Positions 1-8,534 of a stretch of 18,279 nt of DNA are shown piece after piece. The stretch's first letter is position 1. Each line of letters starts with the position of its first letter. The translations under genes and the position numbers were made by a program. Below the pieces are notes generated by a model, which had not been told where the DNA came from, ran no database searches, and saw nothing but the letters and a program-made list of their open reading frames with translations. The DNA is from Chloroflexota bacterium. GTDB taxonomy: Bacteria; Chloroflexota; Anaerolineae; UBA4142. Location: NCBI GenBank assembly GCA_023380675.1, contig JAMCRS010000320.1, positions 1 to 18,279 of the forward strand, read 5' to 3'.

Positions 1-1183
1 GAACAGCCAGAGATAATAGACAGATCGAGAGGGCGAAGGCTACCCAAGGGTGCTCGCGAGCCGCGCCGGCGAAATCCGATATCTGCAGGCGTTCGCGCGC
101 GGTGGCCGCACCGCCCCGCGCTGGGGTGTTGTCACTCAACGCGATCACGGCGCCGAACGCGCCCAGGTTCGTCAACGTGTAGGCCAGCAGATAGAACAGC
201 GCGCCCGCTACTCCCGCGCTGCTCATGGCCACGAGCGCGATCAGGATGTAGCCGGCGTGCGCGATGCTGGAGTAGGCGAGCATCCGCTTGATATTCGATT
301 GGACGAGCGCTGCGACGTTGCCAAGCGTCATGGTCAGGACCGCGATGACGGACAGGACCACACGCCAATCGACACCCAGCGCCGGGAGCGCGAACTGAAA
401 GACGCGGAAGAACGCGCCGAAGGCGGCCGCTTTGACGGCAACGCTCATGAACGCGGTAACCGTCGTCGGCGCTCCGTCGTACACGTCCGGCGTCCACCAA
501 TGAAACGGCACGAGCGCGACCTTGAAGGCGAAGCCGGCGATCAGCATCGCCGCGCCGACGCCGAGGAGCGGACCGAGGCCGACGCCGACCGCAGACTGGA
601 TCTTGGCGAGATTGGTCGAAGCGGTCGCTCCGTAGACGAGCGCGATACCGTAGAGGAAGAATGCGGACGAGAACGCTCCGAGCAAGAAGTACTTGATGCC
701 GGCTTCCAACGAGCGGTTATTCTCGTGATCGAACGCGGCGAGAATGTAGAGAGGGAGGGACAACAACTCCAAGCCGAGAAAGACCACGATCAGATCCGCC
801 GCGGTGGCCATGACGATCATGCCGGCGACCGAAGCGAGGAGAAGCACATAGTACTCGCCCTGATCGATGCCGTGCGCGCGCAGGAACGGCATCGCGAGCA
901 GAATACTGATCGCCGCCCCAAGCAAAATCGTCAGGGTGAGGAAGACGCCAAAATTGTCTGCGACGACCATGCCTCCCATCGCGTAAGCGGGGGGGGACTG
1001 ACCCCAAAGGCCGACGGCGGCGACCGCGGCGATCGCGAGGCCGGCGAGACTGAGCAGGCCAAGCCAGCGCTTGCCATCGGGCGGGGTGGCCAATTCGCCG
1101 ACGAGGACGACGAGCGCGGTGATCGCCACGACCAGCGCGGGCGCAATGATTCGTAAATCGATTTCGGGGACGACGATGTTCAT
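1..1183 (-). CDS. nuoN: NADH-quinone oxidoreductase subunit N (partial, C-terminus beyond window)
   Basis: This is an antiporter-like proton-pumping membrane subunit of respiratory complex I. I translated it by hand from an ATG at 1183. The frame is open to base 1 (394 codons visible, no stop), so the C-terminal part lies outside the window. Family marks are the TM glutamate E139 in LGLELLSLPLYIL, the TM lysine K221 in FAFKVALVPFHWW, and the signature TPDVYDGAPTTVTAFMSV at about 231-248. A later KRMLAYSSIAHAGYIL segment is typical of NuoN/NuoM/NuoL. It starts 13 bases after the nuoM stop with no obvious Shine-Dalgarno sequence, so coupling to nuoM is likely. Last visible gene of the operon. 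The identification is very secure; only the length is unknown. Confidence 0.95.
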   Translation of the reverse strand, partial: MNIVVPEIDLRIIAPALVVAITALVVLVGELATPPDGKRWLGLLSLAGLAIAAVAAVGLWGQSPPAYAMGGMVVADNFGVFLTLTILLGAAISILLAMPFLRAHGIDQGEYYVLLLASVAGMIVMATAADLIVVFLGLELLSLPLYILAAFDHENNRSLEAGIKYFLLGAFSSAFFLYGIALVYGATASTNLAKIQSAVGVGLGPLLGVGAAMLIAGFAFKVALVPFHWWTPDVYDGAPTTVTAFMSVAVKAAAFGAFFRVFQFALPALGVDWRVVLSVIAVLTMTLGNVAALVQSNIKRMLAYSSIAHAGYILIALVAMSSAGVAGALFYLLAYTLTNLGAFGAVIALSDNTPARGGAATARERLQISDFAGAAREHPWVAFALSICLLSLAV

Positions 1184-1196
1184 ATCGGATCTACAG

Positions 1197-2678
1197 TTAC
1201 CTGACCACGGTCAGGAGATTCGCAACGCTTGCCTGGATCGGATCGAGAAAAGTCTGCGGATAAACGCCAATCCAAATGATAAACAAGACGAGCGCGGCCA
1301 TGAGCACGATCTCGCGGGCGGAAAGGTCCTTCATTGCGGCGTTCTCTTGCCGCGTCACCGGGCCGGTCATCACGCGCTGATACATCCACAAGAGATAGAT
1401 CGCGGAGAGGACGACGCCGGTCGCGGCAAAGACGGCGTACCAGACGTTCGCCTGGAACGCGCCGACGAGTATGAGGAATTCGCCGACGAAGCCGTTGAGG
1501 CCCGGCAGCCCGACCGACGAGAACATGACGAGCAGAAAGAATCCGGCGAACACCGGCATCACTTTGGCCACTCCGCCAAAGTCCGCGATGAGGCGGGTGT
1601 GGCGCCGCTCGTAAAGCATCCCCACCAGCAAGAACAGGGCGCCTGTCGACAGGCCGTGATTAACCATTTGCAGGATTCCGCCGCTCAGCCCCTGGGCATT
1701 GAAGGCGAACAGCCCGAGCATCACGAAACCAAGATGGGATACGCTCGAAAACGCGACCAGACTCTTGACATCGCGCTGGACGGCCGAGACGATCGCGCCG
1801 TAGATGATCCCAATGATCGCCAATACGATCAGAACGGGAGCGTAGGCGCGCGCCGCCTCCGGGAAGAGAGGAAGATTGAAACGGATGAATCCGTAGGTTC
1901 CCATCTTGAGTAGAACGCCGGCGAGAATGACACTCCCGGCCGTGGGCGCTTCCACGTGGGCATCGGGCAGCCAGGTGTGAAATGGGAACATCGGCACTTT
2001 GATCGCGAAGGCGAGCGCGAATGCGGCGAAGAGGAGCGGCTGGAGCGCGAGCGGCACGGGCGTCTTGATCAGCTCCGGCAGCGCGAACGTGAGCGTCCCG
2101 GTCACATCGCGGTGGGCAAAGACGAGCGCCAGGATCGCGACGAGCATCAGGGTCGAGCCGAACATCGTAAAGAGGATGAATTTGACCGCGGCGTAGACGC
2201 GCCGGCCGTGACCCCAGATGCCGATCAGGAACGCCATGGGGATAAGGGTGAACTCCCAAAAGACGTAGAACAGGAACAGGTCGAGCGACACAAAGACGCC
2301 GACGACGGCCGCTTCGAGTATCAGAAAGACGATGTGGTATTCCTTGACGCGTTCCGAAATCCCCGCCCACGAACCTCCAATGGCGATCACCATGAGAAGG
2401 GTCGTCAGGACGATCAGCAGGAGACTGAGACCGTCAACACCCAGGTACCACGATATGCCCAGCTGCGGAATCCACGGGACCTGCTCGACGAACTGCAAGC
2501 CGGCGACGCCGGACCGAAAGCCGACGAAGAGCGCGACGCTTACCGCGAATTCGACGAGCGCGGTCAAGAGCGCGATCCACCGGATCGCGTTCGACCGAGA
2601 CGCATCCTCGGGAACGAAAACAAGGAGCGCCGCGCCGATCAGCGGAATAATGATCAGGGTTGTGAGCAATAAAGACAT
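1197..2678 (-). CDS. nuoM: NADH-quinone oxidoreductase subunit M
   Basis: This is an antiporter-like proton channel subunit in the membrane arm of complex I. It has 493 residues, close to the usual 480-510, and is hydrophobic throughout with about 14 expected TM helices. Key residues are intact: TM glutamate E142 in FWEFTLIPM and TM lysine K227 in [13 protein letters not shown]. The signature [20 protein letters not shown] is at 233-252, and the broken-helix region [19 protein letters not shown] is present. It follows nuoL by 7 bases and precedes nuoN by 13, consistent with one transcript. No frameshift or missing residue was seen. NuoM is preferred over NuoL or an Mrp antiporter subunit because of the [13 protein letters not shown] signature, the length and the gene order. 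Confidence 0.97.
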   Translation of the reverse strand: MSLLLTTLIIIPLIGAALLVFVPEDASRSNAIRWIALLTALVEFAVSVALFVGFRSGVAGLQFVEQVPWIPQLGISWYLGVDGLSLLLIVLTTLLMVIAIGGSWAGISERVKEYHIVFLILEAAVVGVFVSLDLFLFYVFWEFTLIPMAFLIGIWGHGRRVYAAVKFILFTMFGSTLMLVAILALVFAHRDVTGTLTFALPELIKTPVPLALQPLLFAAFALAFAIKVPMFPFHTWLPDAHVEAPTAGSVILAGVLLKMGTYGFIRFNLPLFPEAARAYAPVLIVLAIIGIIYGAIVSAVQRDVKSLVAFSSVSHLGFVMLGLFAFNAQGLSGGILQMVNHGLSTGALFLLVGMLYERRHTRLIADFGGVAKVMPVFAGFFLLVMFSSVGLPGLNGFVGEFLILVGAFQANVWYAVFAATGVVLSAIYLLWMYQRVMTGPVTRQENAAMKDLSAREIVLMAALVLFIIWIGVYPQTFLDPIQASVANLLTVVR

Positions 2679-2685
2679 AGGGTCG

Positions 2686-4608
2686 TTACCGCCAAACCAT
2701 CCACGCGATCACGAGCACAGTCCCGACGAGCATCATCAGCGCATACATGCGCGCGTAGCCGGTTTGCCAGCCCCGGAAAACGCCGCCGAGCGCCGCGAAT
2801 GCCCGTCCGAGGCCGTTGGCCGAGCCGTCGATCACCTGCACGTCCACGGTCTGCCAAAGGAACATTGCCAGACGCCGGCCCGGCTCTACGAAAAGCGCGC
2901 TGTAGAGCTCGTCGATATAGTACTTGTTCCACAAGAGATCGTATATGCCGCGAAACTGTGCGGCCAATTTGCCCGGAATCTCGGGCGAGGCAATGTAGAA
3001 CCAGTAAGCAAGCACAATGCCGATCAACCCGGCGGCGACCGATGCGCCGATCAAGAGCCACTCGGTAACAGCCGGAACAACGGCGCCCGCCTCTCCAAAG
3101 ACCGGGGCGAAAAAGCCCTCGAGCGCGCTCGGCCCCAAGACTCGCGGCTTTTTTAATGATACGGCGACCACCGAGAGGACGGCGAGAATCATCAGCGGGA
3201 CCGTCATCGAGGGTGGAGACTCGTGCGGATGAAACGCCGCGTGCTCGCCGGCGGCCGGTTTGCCCTCCGCGCCTTGCCACCGCGGCGTGCCGTGAAAGGT
3301 CAGGAATAAGGCGCGGAAAATATAGAACGCCGTGAGGCCGGCAGTAATCAAGCCGATCGCCCAAAGCACCGTGTGACCGGTCTCGTACGCTTGCGACAGG
3401 ATTTCGTCTTTGCTGAAAAACCCGGAAAAGAGCGGAAAGCCCGAGATCGCCAGCGCGGCCGCAAAGAAGGTGAGGTAGGTCCACCGCATCTTGGACCGCA
3501 GCCCGCCCAACTGGCGCATGTCGATCACGCCGTTCATCGCGTGCATCACGCTGCCGGCGGCGAGAAAGAGCAGCGCCTTGAAAAAGGCGTGCGTCATCAG
3601 GTGAAAGACGCCGGCGCCGTACGCCGCTACGCCCACGCCGAGGAACATGTAGCCGAGCTGCGAAATGGTGGAGTAGGCGAGCACCCGTTTCAAGTCCATC
3701 TGCACGAGCGCGATCGTAGCCGCAAAGAGCGCGGTGACCGCGCCGACGGCCGCGACCACCTCCGAAGAGAGGGGCGCGAGCGAGAATAGGACGTGCGAGC
3801 GGGCCACCATGTAAACGCCGGCCGTAACCATAGTAGCGGCGTGGATGAGGGCGCTCACCGGAGTCGGCCCTTCCATTGCGTCCGGCAGCCAGACGTACAG
3901 CGGGAGCTGCGCCGACTTGCCGACCGCGCCGGCAAAGAGCAGCAGGGTGATGGCGGTGACGACCGGCGCACCTGCCTGAAACATCTGCGGAGCGCGCGCA
4001 AAAACATCCGCAAAGTTCAGCGAGCCGAACGTGACGAAAATGAGGATGACGCCGAGGCCGAATCCAAAGTCGCCGATGCGGGTGGTGATGAAGGCCTTTT
4101 TGCCGGCCGCGGCGGCCGATGGTCGCGTGAACCAAAACGAGATCAAGAGATAAGAACAGAGGCCGACCAGCTCCCACCCTACGTACATCACCAGATAGTT
4201 GCTGCCAAGCACGAGCACGAGCATCGAAAAGACAAAGAGGTTCAGGTAGGTGAAGAAACGGCCGTAGCTCTCGTCGTCGGCCATGTAGCCCGTGGAATAG
4301 ACGTGGATGAGGAATCCGACGCCGGTCACGACCAGGATCATGAGCGCCGAGAGCGGATCGAGCAGGAGCGCAAAGTCGATCGTAAAGCCGCCGACGGGGA
4401 TCCAGGTATAGACCGGCACCTGAATCACGCGCGAGCCGGCGCCGCCTTCGAGCGCGAGGAACGCCAACAGCGCGAAGACGAACGCCGCGCCGACGGAGCC
4501 GACGCCGATCGCGCTGACGAGACGGCGAGGCATTTTGCGGCTAGCCACCGCGTTGACCGCGGCGCCCGCGAGCGGCAGCGCCGGAACGAGCCAGAGCCAG
4601 TTGATCAT
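2686..4608 (-). CDS. nuoL: NADH-quinone oxidoreductase subunit L
   Basis: This is the distal antiporter-like subunit of complex I and carries the long lateral helix at its C-terminus. It has 640 residues; the family is usually 600-680. The TM glutamate E146 lies in [18 protein letters not shown] and the TM lysine K231 in [15 protein letters not shown]. The hallmark [20 protein letters not shown] is at 241-260. A hydrophilic stretch at about 440-465 is followed by TM helices and an amphipathic C-terminal region (about 530-610), as expected for the lateral helix. The ATG start gives the normal N-terminus [13 protein letters not shown]. There is a 51-base gap after nuoK, the largest between neighbouring complex I genes from nuoJ onward, with no terminator seen in it. 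The Mrp/MnhA alternative is excluded by length and context. Confidence 0.97.
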   Translation of the reverse strand: MINWLWLVPALPLAGAAVNAVASRKMPRRLVSAIGVGSVGAAFVFALLAFLALEGGAGSRVIQVPVYTWIPVGGFTIDFALLLDPLSALMILVVTGVGFLIHVYSTGYMADDESYGRFFTYLNLFVFSMLVLVLGSNYLVMYVGWELVGLCSYLLISFWFTRPSAAAAGKKAFITTRIGDFGFGLGVILIFVTFGSLNFADVFARAPQMFQAGAPVVTAITLLLFAGAVGKSAQLPLYVWLPDAMEGPTPVSALIHAATMVTAGVYMVARSHVLFSLAPLSSEVVAAVGAVTALFAATIALVQMDLKRVLAYSTISQLGYMFLGVGVAAYGAGVFHLMTHAFFKALLFLAAGSVMHAMNGVIDMRQLGGLRSKMRWTYLTFFAAALAISGFPLFSGFFSKDEILSQAYETGHTVLWAIGLITAGLTAFYIFRALFLTFHGTPRWQGAEGKPAAGEHAAFHPHESPPSMTVPLMILAVLSVVAVSLKKPRVLGPSALEGFFAPVFGEAGAVVPAVTEWLLIGASVAAGLIGIVLAYWFYIASPEIPGKLAAQFRGIYDLLWNKYYIDELYSALFVEPGRRLAMFLWQTVDVQVIDGSANGLGRAFAALGGVFRGWQTGYARMYALMMLVGTVLVIAWMVWR

Positions 4609-4659
4609 GAGATTCTAGTTTGCCAGATTCAGTTCAGGATCGGGGTTTTCGATAGACCG

Positions 4660-4962
4660 CTAGCCCTTGAGCTCGTTCACCGCGTCCGCGTCGACCGAGT
4701 CCCGCGCGTGGAAGATGGCGACGATGATGGCGAGTCCCACGGCGACCTCGGCCGCGGCAACGGTCAGGACCAGGAAGACAAAGACCTGGCCGTCGATATT
4801 GTTCAGGTATCTCGAGAACGCGACGAACGCGAGATTCGCCGCGTTCAACATCAGCTCGACGCTCATGAACATGATGAGCGGGTTGCGGCGAATCAGCACG
4901 CCTACGGCGCCCAAGCTGAAAAGGATCGCGCTCAAGACGACAAAGTGGTTGATGGTTAACAT
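4660..4962 (-). CDS. nuoK: NADH-quinone oxidoreductase subunit K
   Basis: This is a small membrane subunit of complex I with three TM helices. I chose the ATG at 4962 because it gives exactly 100 residues, the E. coli NuoK length, starting [15 protein letters not shown]. It also puts the two essential TM glutamates at E36 ([12 protein letters not shown]) and E72 ([12 protein letters not shown]), the same numbers as in E. coli. An in-frame start at 4995 would add 11 charged residues overlapping nuoJ and is unlikely. Only one base separates it from the nuoJ stop, so translation is probably coupled. No anomalies. Confidence 0.95.
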   Translation of the reverse strand: MLTINHFVVLSAILFSLGAVGVLIRRNPLIMFMSVELMLNAANLAFVAFSRYLNNIDGQVFVFLVLTVAAAEVAVGLAIIVAIFHARDSVDADAVNELKG

Positions 4963-4963
4963 T

Positions 4964-5476
4964 CTAACTGGGTCGCCTTCTCTTAGATAGCACAATCACT
5001 CCGACGACCGCGACCAGCAGCAGAAGCGAAGTGATCTCGAACGGAAATAGGAAATCGGTAAACAGCGCCGCGCCCACCGCCTGGACGTCGCCGGTCTGCG
5101 CGAGGAATTCGGGCGTGAACGTTCCGCGCGACGCGGGCAATACCGCGCTGCCGAGCACGGCGATCAGCTCGGCGACAAGCGCCGCCGCCAATACCGGCGC
5201 GAGCCAGCGCTGCGTTTTGAGCGATCCGCCGCCTTGATCGACGCCGGGACTGAGCAGCATGATGACGAATACGAACAGGATGAGTATGGCTCCGGCGTAG
5301 ACCATGACCTGCGCCACTGCGATGAACGGCGCGCTCAGCAGCACGTACATCGCCGCGAGCGACAAGAAGACGACCGCCAGGCTCACGGCGCTGTGGACGG
5401 GGTTGCGCAGGGCGACCATCCCGATCGCCGCAAGAACGGCCACGCCGGCAAAGACGTAAAAGACGATGACAGACAT
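4964..5476 (-). CDS. nuoJ: NADH-quinone oxidoreductase subunit J
   Basis: This is a membrane subunit of complex I whose third helix contains the conserved pi-bulge linking the Q site to the antiporter modules. It has 170 residues and five predicted TM helices. The family core runs from [20 protein letters not shown] (25-44) through [20 protein letters not shown] (54-73), with the conserved Tyr60 and Gly62. The ATG overlaps the stop of the preceding DinB-like gene by one base (TAATG), indicating translational coupling to that non-complex-I gene. It ends one base before nuoK. Identification is secure. Confidence 0.95.
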   Translation of the reverse strand: MSVIVFYVFAGVAVLAAIGMVALRNPVHSAVSLAVVFLSLAAMYVLLSAPFIAVAQVMVYAGAILILFVFVIMLLSPGVDQGGGSLKTQRWLAPVLAAALVAELIAVLGSAVLPASRGTFTPEFLAQTGDVQAVGAALFTDFLFPFEITSLLLLVAVVGVIVLSKRRRPS

Positions 5477-5979
5477 TATGGTCTCGCCTGGCGAATCTTG
5501 TCCGCGATCTCGTTCGCGTGAGTCATTTCGTGGCTGTAAATGATCACCAATAGTTCCTTCAACGTGATGTGCCCTTCAAGCGGGTGCTCGCCGGCAAGTG
5601 CGAGCTGGTCGGCGGTCAGCCCACCCAGAAACGCAAGCAGCTCGGCCCGGCTCCCATCCAACTCCGCGCGCACTTCAGCCAGCGTGCGCTCCTGTCGCTT
5701 GGCCACCTGCCGCGCGTTGTACACGTCGTTGTCGTATCCCTCGGGTAGGTGCGGGCTCTCGCCGCGTGCGGCGCGCTGCGCGATCCCGAACATGCCTCGT
5801 TCGGCGCCGGCCAGATGCGCCACGGCGTCTTTGACCGACCATTCGGGCGTCACACTGATCTGCGCGGCTTGTTCCTCAGACAACGACCCGAGCGTTCGGA
5901 TGAGGACGCCGCGTTCTTCGTTCAGTTTGTTCGCGATCGAGTCGAGTTCTTTCAACATGTCAAGCGACCCAGCGGTCAT
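5476..5979 (-). CDS. DinB/ClbS-like (DinB_2 or MDMPI_N type) putative metal-binding protein inside the nuo operon
   Basis: This is a 167-residue soluble four-helix-bundle protein of the DinB superfamily, which includes metal-binding thiol transferases and proteins of unknown role. It contains EWSVKDAVAHLAGAERG at 46-62, typical of the second helix, with H55. Near the end it has YSHEMTHANEIADKI with H150 and H154. H55, H150 and H154 form the HxxxH-type triad expected for a divalent metal site. It has no signal peptide or TM helix. It lies between nuoH (93 bases upstream) and nuoJ (one-base overlap), the place usually held by nuoI. It is not NuoI: there is no cysteine and therefore no 4Fe-4S motif. 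ATG 5979 is used; an internal ATG at residue 8 is possible. Function unknown; a thiol-dependent transferase or stress role is inference only. Confidence 0.85.
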   Translation of the reverse strand: MTAGSLDMLKELDSIANKLNEERGVLIRTLGSLSEEQAAQISVTPEWSVKDAVAHLAGAERGMFGIAQRAARGESPHLPEGYDNDVYNARQVAKRQERTLAEVRAELDGSRAELLAFLGGLTADQLALAGEHPLEGHITLKELLVIIYSHEMTHANEIADKIRQARP

Positions 5980-6072
5980 TCCGGCAGATGCACGACGAAC
6001 CGGTCGTCGCTCCGGCCGATGCGGAGACAGGAATGTTGTTAATCTGACTCAACGGGACGGTCGCCAGACCGC

Positions 6073-7089
6073 TCACTTGCCGATGAGGACCATGACGACA
6101 GCGGTCACGAACACGTTGGCCAGCGACAACGGCAGGAGCACCTTCCAGCCAAAACTCATCAACTGATCGTAACGAAAACGCGGGAGCGTGCCGCGAATCC
6201 ACATGAAGATAAAGATAAAGACCATCATCTTCAGGACGAGCCACCAAACACCCGGCAGAAAACCAAAGGGGCCTTGATAACCGCCGAGAAACATGGACGA
6301 GGCGATGGCGCTCACGGTGAGCATGTTGATGTATTCCGCCATGTAGAACAGGGCGAACTTGAGGGACGAATACTCGGTCTGATAGCCGGCGACCAATTCG
6401 GTCTCCGCTTCCGGCAGGTCGAAGGGCAGCCGGTTGATCTCCGCCAAAGCGCAGATGCAGTAGATCACAAATCCGACCGGCTGCCAGGCGACGTTCCAGA
6501 TCGGCGATTGCTGTTGAACGATTTTAGATAGGTCGAGCGTGCCGCTCACCATCAGCACGCCCACGAGCGCGAGGCCCAAAGAGACTTCGTAGCTGACCAT
6601 CTGGGCGGTCGACCGCAACGCGCCCAAGAGCGAGTATTTGTTGTTCGCGCCCCAGCCGCCGAGGACGATCCCGTAAACGCTCAGCGAGCCGATTGCGAGC
6701 AGGTAGAGGACGGCGACGTTCACGTCGGCGATCTGGAACTGGACCGTGTAGCCAAAAAGCGTCGCCGGCGGATTCAAGGGAATCACCGCCCAGGCCAGGA
6801 GCGCGGTGCCGACGGCGATGCCGGGCGCGATGGTGTAGATGATCTTGTCGGCATTCGCCGGGACAAAGTCCTCTTTGAAGATCATCTTGATCGCGTCGGC
6901 GATAGGTTGAAGCGCCGCAAAGCCGCGGATCGCGCCGACGCGGTTGGGGCCCACGCGGACCTGAATGCGCGCGATGACGAGCCGCTCCATGAGCGTGAGG
7001 TAGGCAAAGCCGGTCAGCAGCACGACGATGACGACGATGCTTTTGACGAGCGCTTCGATTATGCTGAATGCGAGCGGGTCGAGTGTCAA
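6073..7089 (-). CDS. nuoH: NADH-quinone oxidoreductase subunit H
   Basis: This is the membrane subunit that forms part of the quinone-binding chamber and anchors the peripheral arm of complex I. It has 338 residues, which is normal length, with about eight TM helices. Conserved elements are LMERLVIARIQVRVGPNRVG (33-52), QPIADAIKMIFKED (61-74), RSTAQMVSYEVSLGL (159-173), and the acidic quinone-site loop AEINRLPFDLPEAETELVAG (216-235) followed by YQTEYSSLKFALFYMAEY. The start is 6 bases after the nuoE stop. A 93-base gap follows it before the DinB-like gene, with no convincing terminator. All the residues I would expect are present, so the protein is probably functional. Confidence 0.97.
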   Translation of the reverse strand: MTLDPLAFSIIEALVKSIVVIVVLLTGFAYLTLMERLVIARIQVRVGPNRVGAIRGFAALQPIADAIKMIFKEDFVPANADKIIYTIAPGIAVGTALLAWAVIPLNPPATLFGYTVQFQIADVNVAVLYLLAIGSLSVYGIVLGGWGANNKYSLLGALRSTAQMVSYEVSLGLALVGVLMVSGTLDLSKIVQQQSPIWNVAWQPVGFVIYCICALAEINRLPFDLPEAETELVAGYQTEYSSLKFALFYMAEYINMLTVSAIASSMFLGGYQGPFGFLPGVWWLVLKMMVFIFIFMWIRGTLPRFRYDQLMSFGWKVLLPLSLANVFVTAVVMVLIGK

Positions 7090-7095
7090 GCTGGC

Positions 7096-7569
7096 CTACT
7101 TTTTGGTCAAGCGGTCGAGAATTTCGTCGACCTTGTCGTTCGTCAGGTCCTGTTCGTGCTCGACGCCGTCGACGAGCATCGCCGGCCCGTGATCGCATCC
7201 GCCGAGACATTCGGCCTCGCGCAAGGTGACCTTGCCGTCGGGCGAAGTCTGCCCGGCCTTGCAGCCGAGCCGATGTTCGATGTGCTCCATCATCTCTTCA
7301 GCGCCGCGCAGCGCGCACGGCAGGTCCGTGCAAAAAAAGACGGTATGTTCGCCCGGTTTTTCGCGGGCGTACATCGTGTAAAAGCTCGCCACCGAACCCA
7401 CTTCGGTCTTGGAAAGGCCGATCACGTCCGCCACGTCCGCAATGGCTTCGTCCGGCAACCAGCCGATCTGATGCTGCGCAAGGTGCAGCGCCGGCATCAC
7501 CGCCGAGCGCTTGTCCGGATATTTCGCCATCAGCGTGCGAATTCCATCTTTCACTTGATCAGAGAGCAT
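7096..7569 (-). CDS. nuoE: NADH-quinone oxidoreductase subunit E (2Fe-2S, thioredoxin-like)
   Basis: This is the 24-kDa-type subunit of the NADH-oxidising module, which carries the 2Fe-2S cluster N1a next to NuoF. It has 157 residues. The N-terminal helical part contains MPALHLAQHQIGWLPDEAIA (25-44). The thioredoxin-fold part contains ASFYTMYAREKPGEHTVFFC (61-80). Four cluster ligands are visible as C80-x4-C85 and C121-x3-C125 (ECLGGCDHGP). It sits directly between nuoA and nuoH, where nuoB, C and D would normally follow nuoA; no nuoF or nuoG is next to it. A related diaphorase subunit of a bidirectional hydrogenase (HoxE) has the same fold, but the nuo neighbours favour NuoE. A purine-rich GGGGGATC precedes the ATG. 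Confidence 0.92.
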   Translation of the reverse strand: MLSDQVKDGIRTLMAKYPDKRSAVMPALHLAQHQIGWLPDEAIADVADVIGLSKTEVGSVASFYTMYAREKPGEHTVFFCTDLPCALRGAEEMMEHIEHRLGCKAGQTSPDGKVTLREAECLGGCDHGPAMLVDGVEHEQDLTNDKVDEILDRLTKK

Positions 7570-7623
7570 CGATCCCCCGACTGCAATATGATACTCGTCC
7601 CGGCCGGCGCGAGCGACGACCGC

Positions 7624-7980
7624 TCATTCCCAATTGAAACCGCCCTTGCGCCAGACATAGACGTAGCCGATCAGCAGCACGAGGATGAATATCCCCATCT
7701 CGATCAGGCCGAACAACTTGAGCTGCCGAAAGAGGACGGCCCACGGATAAAAGAAGATGATTTCGATGTCGAACAGAATGAAGAGAACAGCCGTCAAATA
7801 GTACTTGATGGAGATTCTTCGACGGGCGGAACCGAAGGGGGGCATGCCAGACTCGTAAGCCTGAAGCTTGGCGGCGGTGGGTCGCCGGGGGCCAACGAGG
7901 AAAGAGAGGGTCAGCGCAATTGCGGCGAACGCAACAACCACGACGACCATGACGAGGATCGGCAGATAATCTATCGGCAT
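7624..7980 (-). CDS. nuoA: NADH-quinone oxidoreductase subunit A
   Basis: This is a small three-helix membrane subunit of complex I that contacts NuoH, NuoJ and NuoK. It has 118 residues, normal length. Its N-terminal TM helix is followed by the loop motif YESGMPPFGSARRRISIKYY at 42-61. This is the YESG variant, where many proteobacterial proteins have Cys in place of Ser. Next come FILFDIEIIFFYPWAV with its acidic residues and a third TM helix. It is the first gene of the operon, with a good promoter about 40-65 bases upstream. It is followed by 54 non-coding bases and then nuoE, not nuoB, which is unusual. Confidence 0.95.
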   Translation of the reverse strand: MPIDYLPILVMVVVVVAFAAIALTLSFLVGPRRPTAAKLQAYESGMPPFGSARRRISIKYYLTAVLFILFDIEIIFFYPWAVLFRQLKLFGLIEMGIFILVLLIGYVYVWRKGGFNWE

Positions 7981-8018
7981 GAAGGACCCGAATTCAGAGT
8001 TTCAAGCGTACTTTGCGA

Positions 8019-8047
8019 ATAATATAACAAATCGACGGCTTTGTCAA
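8019..8047 (-). promoter_or_regulatory. Sigma-70 promoter of the nuo operon
   Basis: On the minus strand, TTGACA (8042-8047) and TATTAT (8019-8024) are separated by exactly 17 bases. The -35 is a perfect consensus and the -10 matches 5 of 6. The predicted transcription start near 8012 gives a leader of about 30 bases before the nuoA ATG at 7980. Its position directly before nuoA supports nuoA being the first gene of the transcript. Confidence 0.8.
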
Positions 8048-8067
8048 AGCGAACATGATTCGAGAGC

Positions 8068-8338
8068 GTGGAGAAAGTCGCGTCAAAGTGTCACGCCTGC
8101 CCTGACGGGACCGCAGGTGCCAGGGTTGCGAACCCGCGCACTTTGCGGGTGAAGCAATCTCGCGCGTTGGTTCAGGTGCTTGCGTTGATGCGAGCCGCGC
8201 GTTTTTGTTTCGCCGCGTGAGATCGCGCGCCTCGCTTGCGAAGCGACGTCGGCACACTTGCCCTGGCGGATACGTGGCTGTGGCGCACTTCACGACAGCC
8301 ACGAACCCGCCAGCAGGTGTGACAAGATGTTTCTCCAC
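8068..8338. repeat. Inverted-repeat element with internal hairpins in the lectin-nuoA gap
   Basis: The 490 bases between the nuoA promoter and the lectin stop hold no convincing gene. The left arm has GTGGAGAAA at 8068-8076 and TGTCACGCCTGC at 8089-8100. The right arm, in reverse complement, has GTGGAGAAA (8330-8338) and TGTCACACCTGC (8313-8324). So 20 of 21 paired bases match around spacers of 12 and 5 bases. Between the arms are small perfect hairpins: GGGTT/AACCC near 8123-8135, ACCCGC/GCGGGT near 8132-8150, TCGCTT/AAGCGA near 8232-8246, and TGGCTGT/ACAGCCA near 8275-8301. Open frames here are short, basic and mirror each other on the two strands, as expected for a palindromic element. It may be a MITE-like repeat or a structured RNA. 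No transposase was seen. Confidence 0.5.
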
Positions 8339-8534
8339 ACTGTCACGTCATTCCGAACGCGGTTCGCGTCGCAGACGGTTTCGCAAAGATCCTAATCATT
8401 GGCCAAGACGCAAAGGATCACGGCCCACGCCTCCGTCCAAGGTCGCGGGGTCCTGCGATATTCACCCAGATTGTGCTCAGGGTCCTCTGCCAAGCCCGCA
8501 AGCTCGGCGATTGGGGCACACATCGCGTGGGCCC

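Noticed and set aside
50..1156. Plus-strand frame opposite nuoN
   Set aside because: It is a highly charged, low-complexity product with no family marks; the minus strand encodes NuoN with all its signatures.
2654..4177. Minus-strand frame overlapping nuoL in another phase
   Set aside because: Arg-rich out-of-phase shadow of nuoL, which is intact and full length.
4963..4995. Longer NuoK start at 4995
   Set aside because: It overlaps nuoJ and adds charged residues; the ATG at 4962 gives exactly 100 residues with E36 and E72 in place.
7994..8338. Minus-strand frame upstream of nuoA
   Set aside because: It spans the inverted-repeat element and the nuoA promoter; low-complexity basic protein with no recognisable family.
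8510..8534. Possible terminator hairpin GGGGC/GCCCC just after the lectin stop
   Set aside because: The stem is short with a bulge and no T tract follows on the minus strand.
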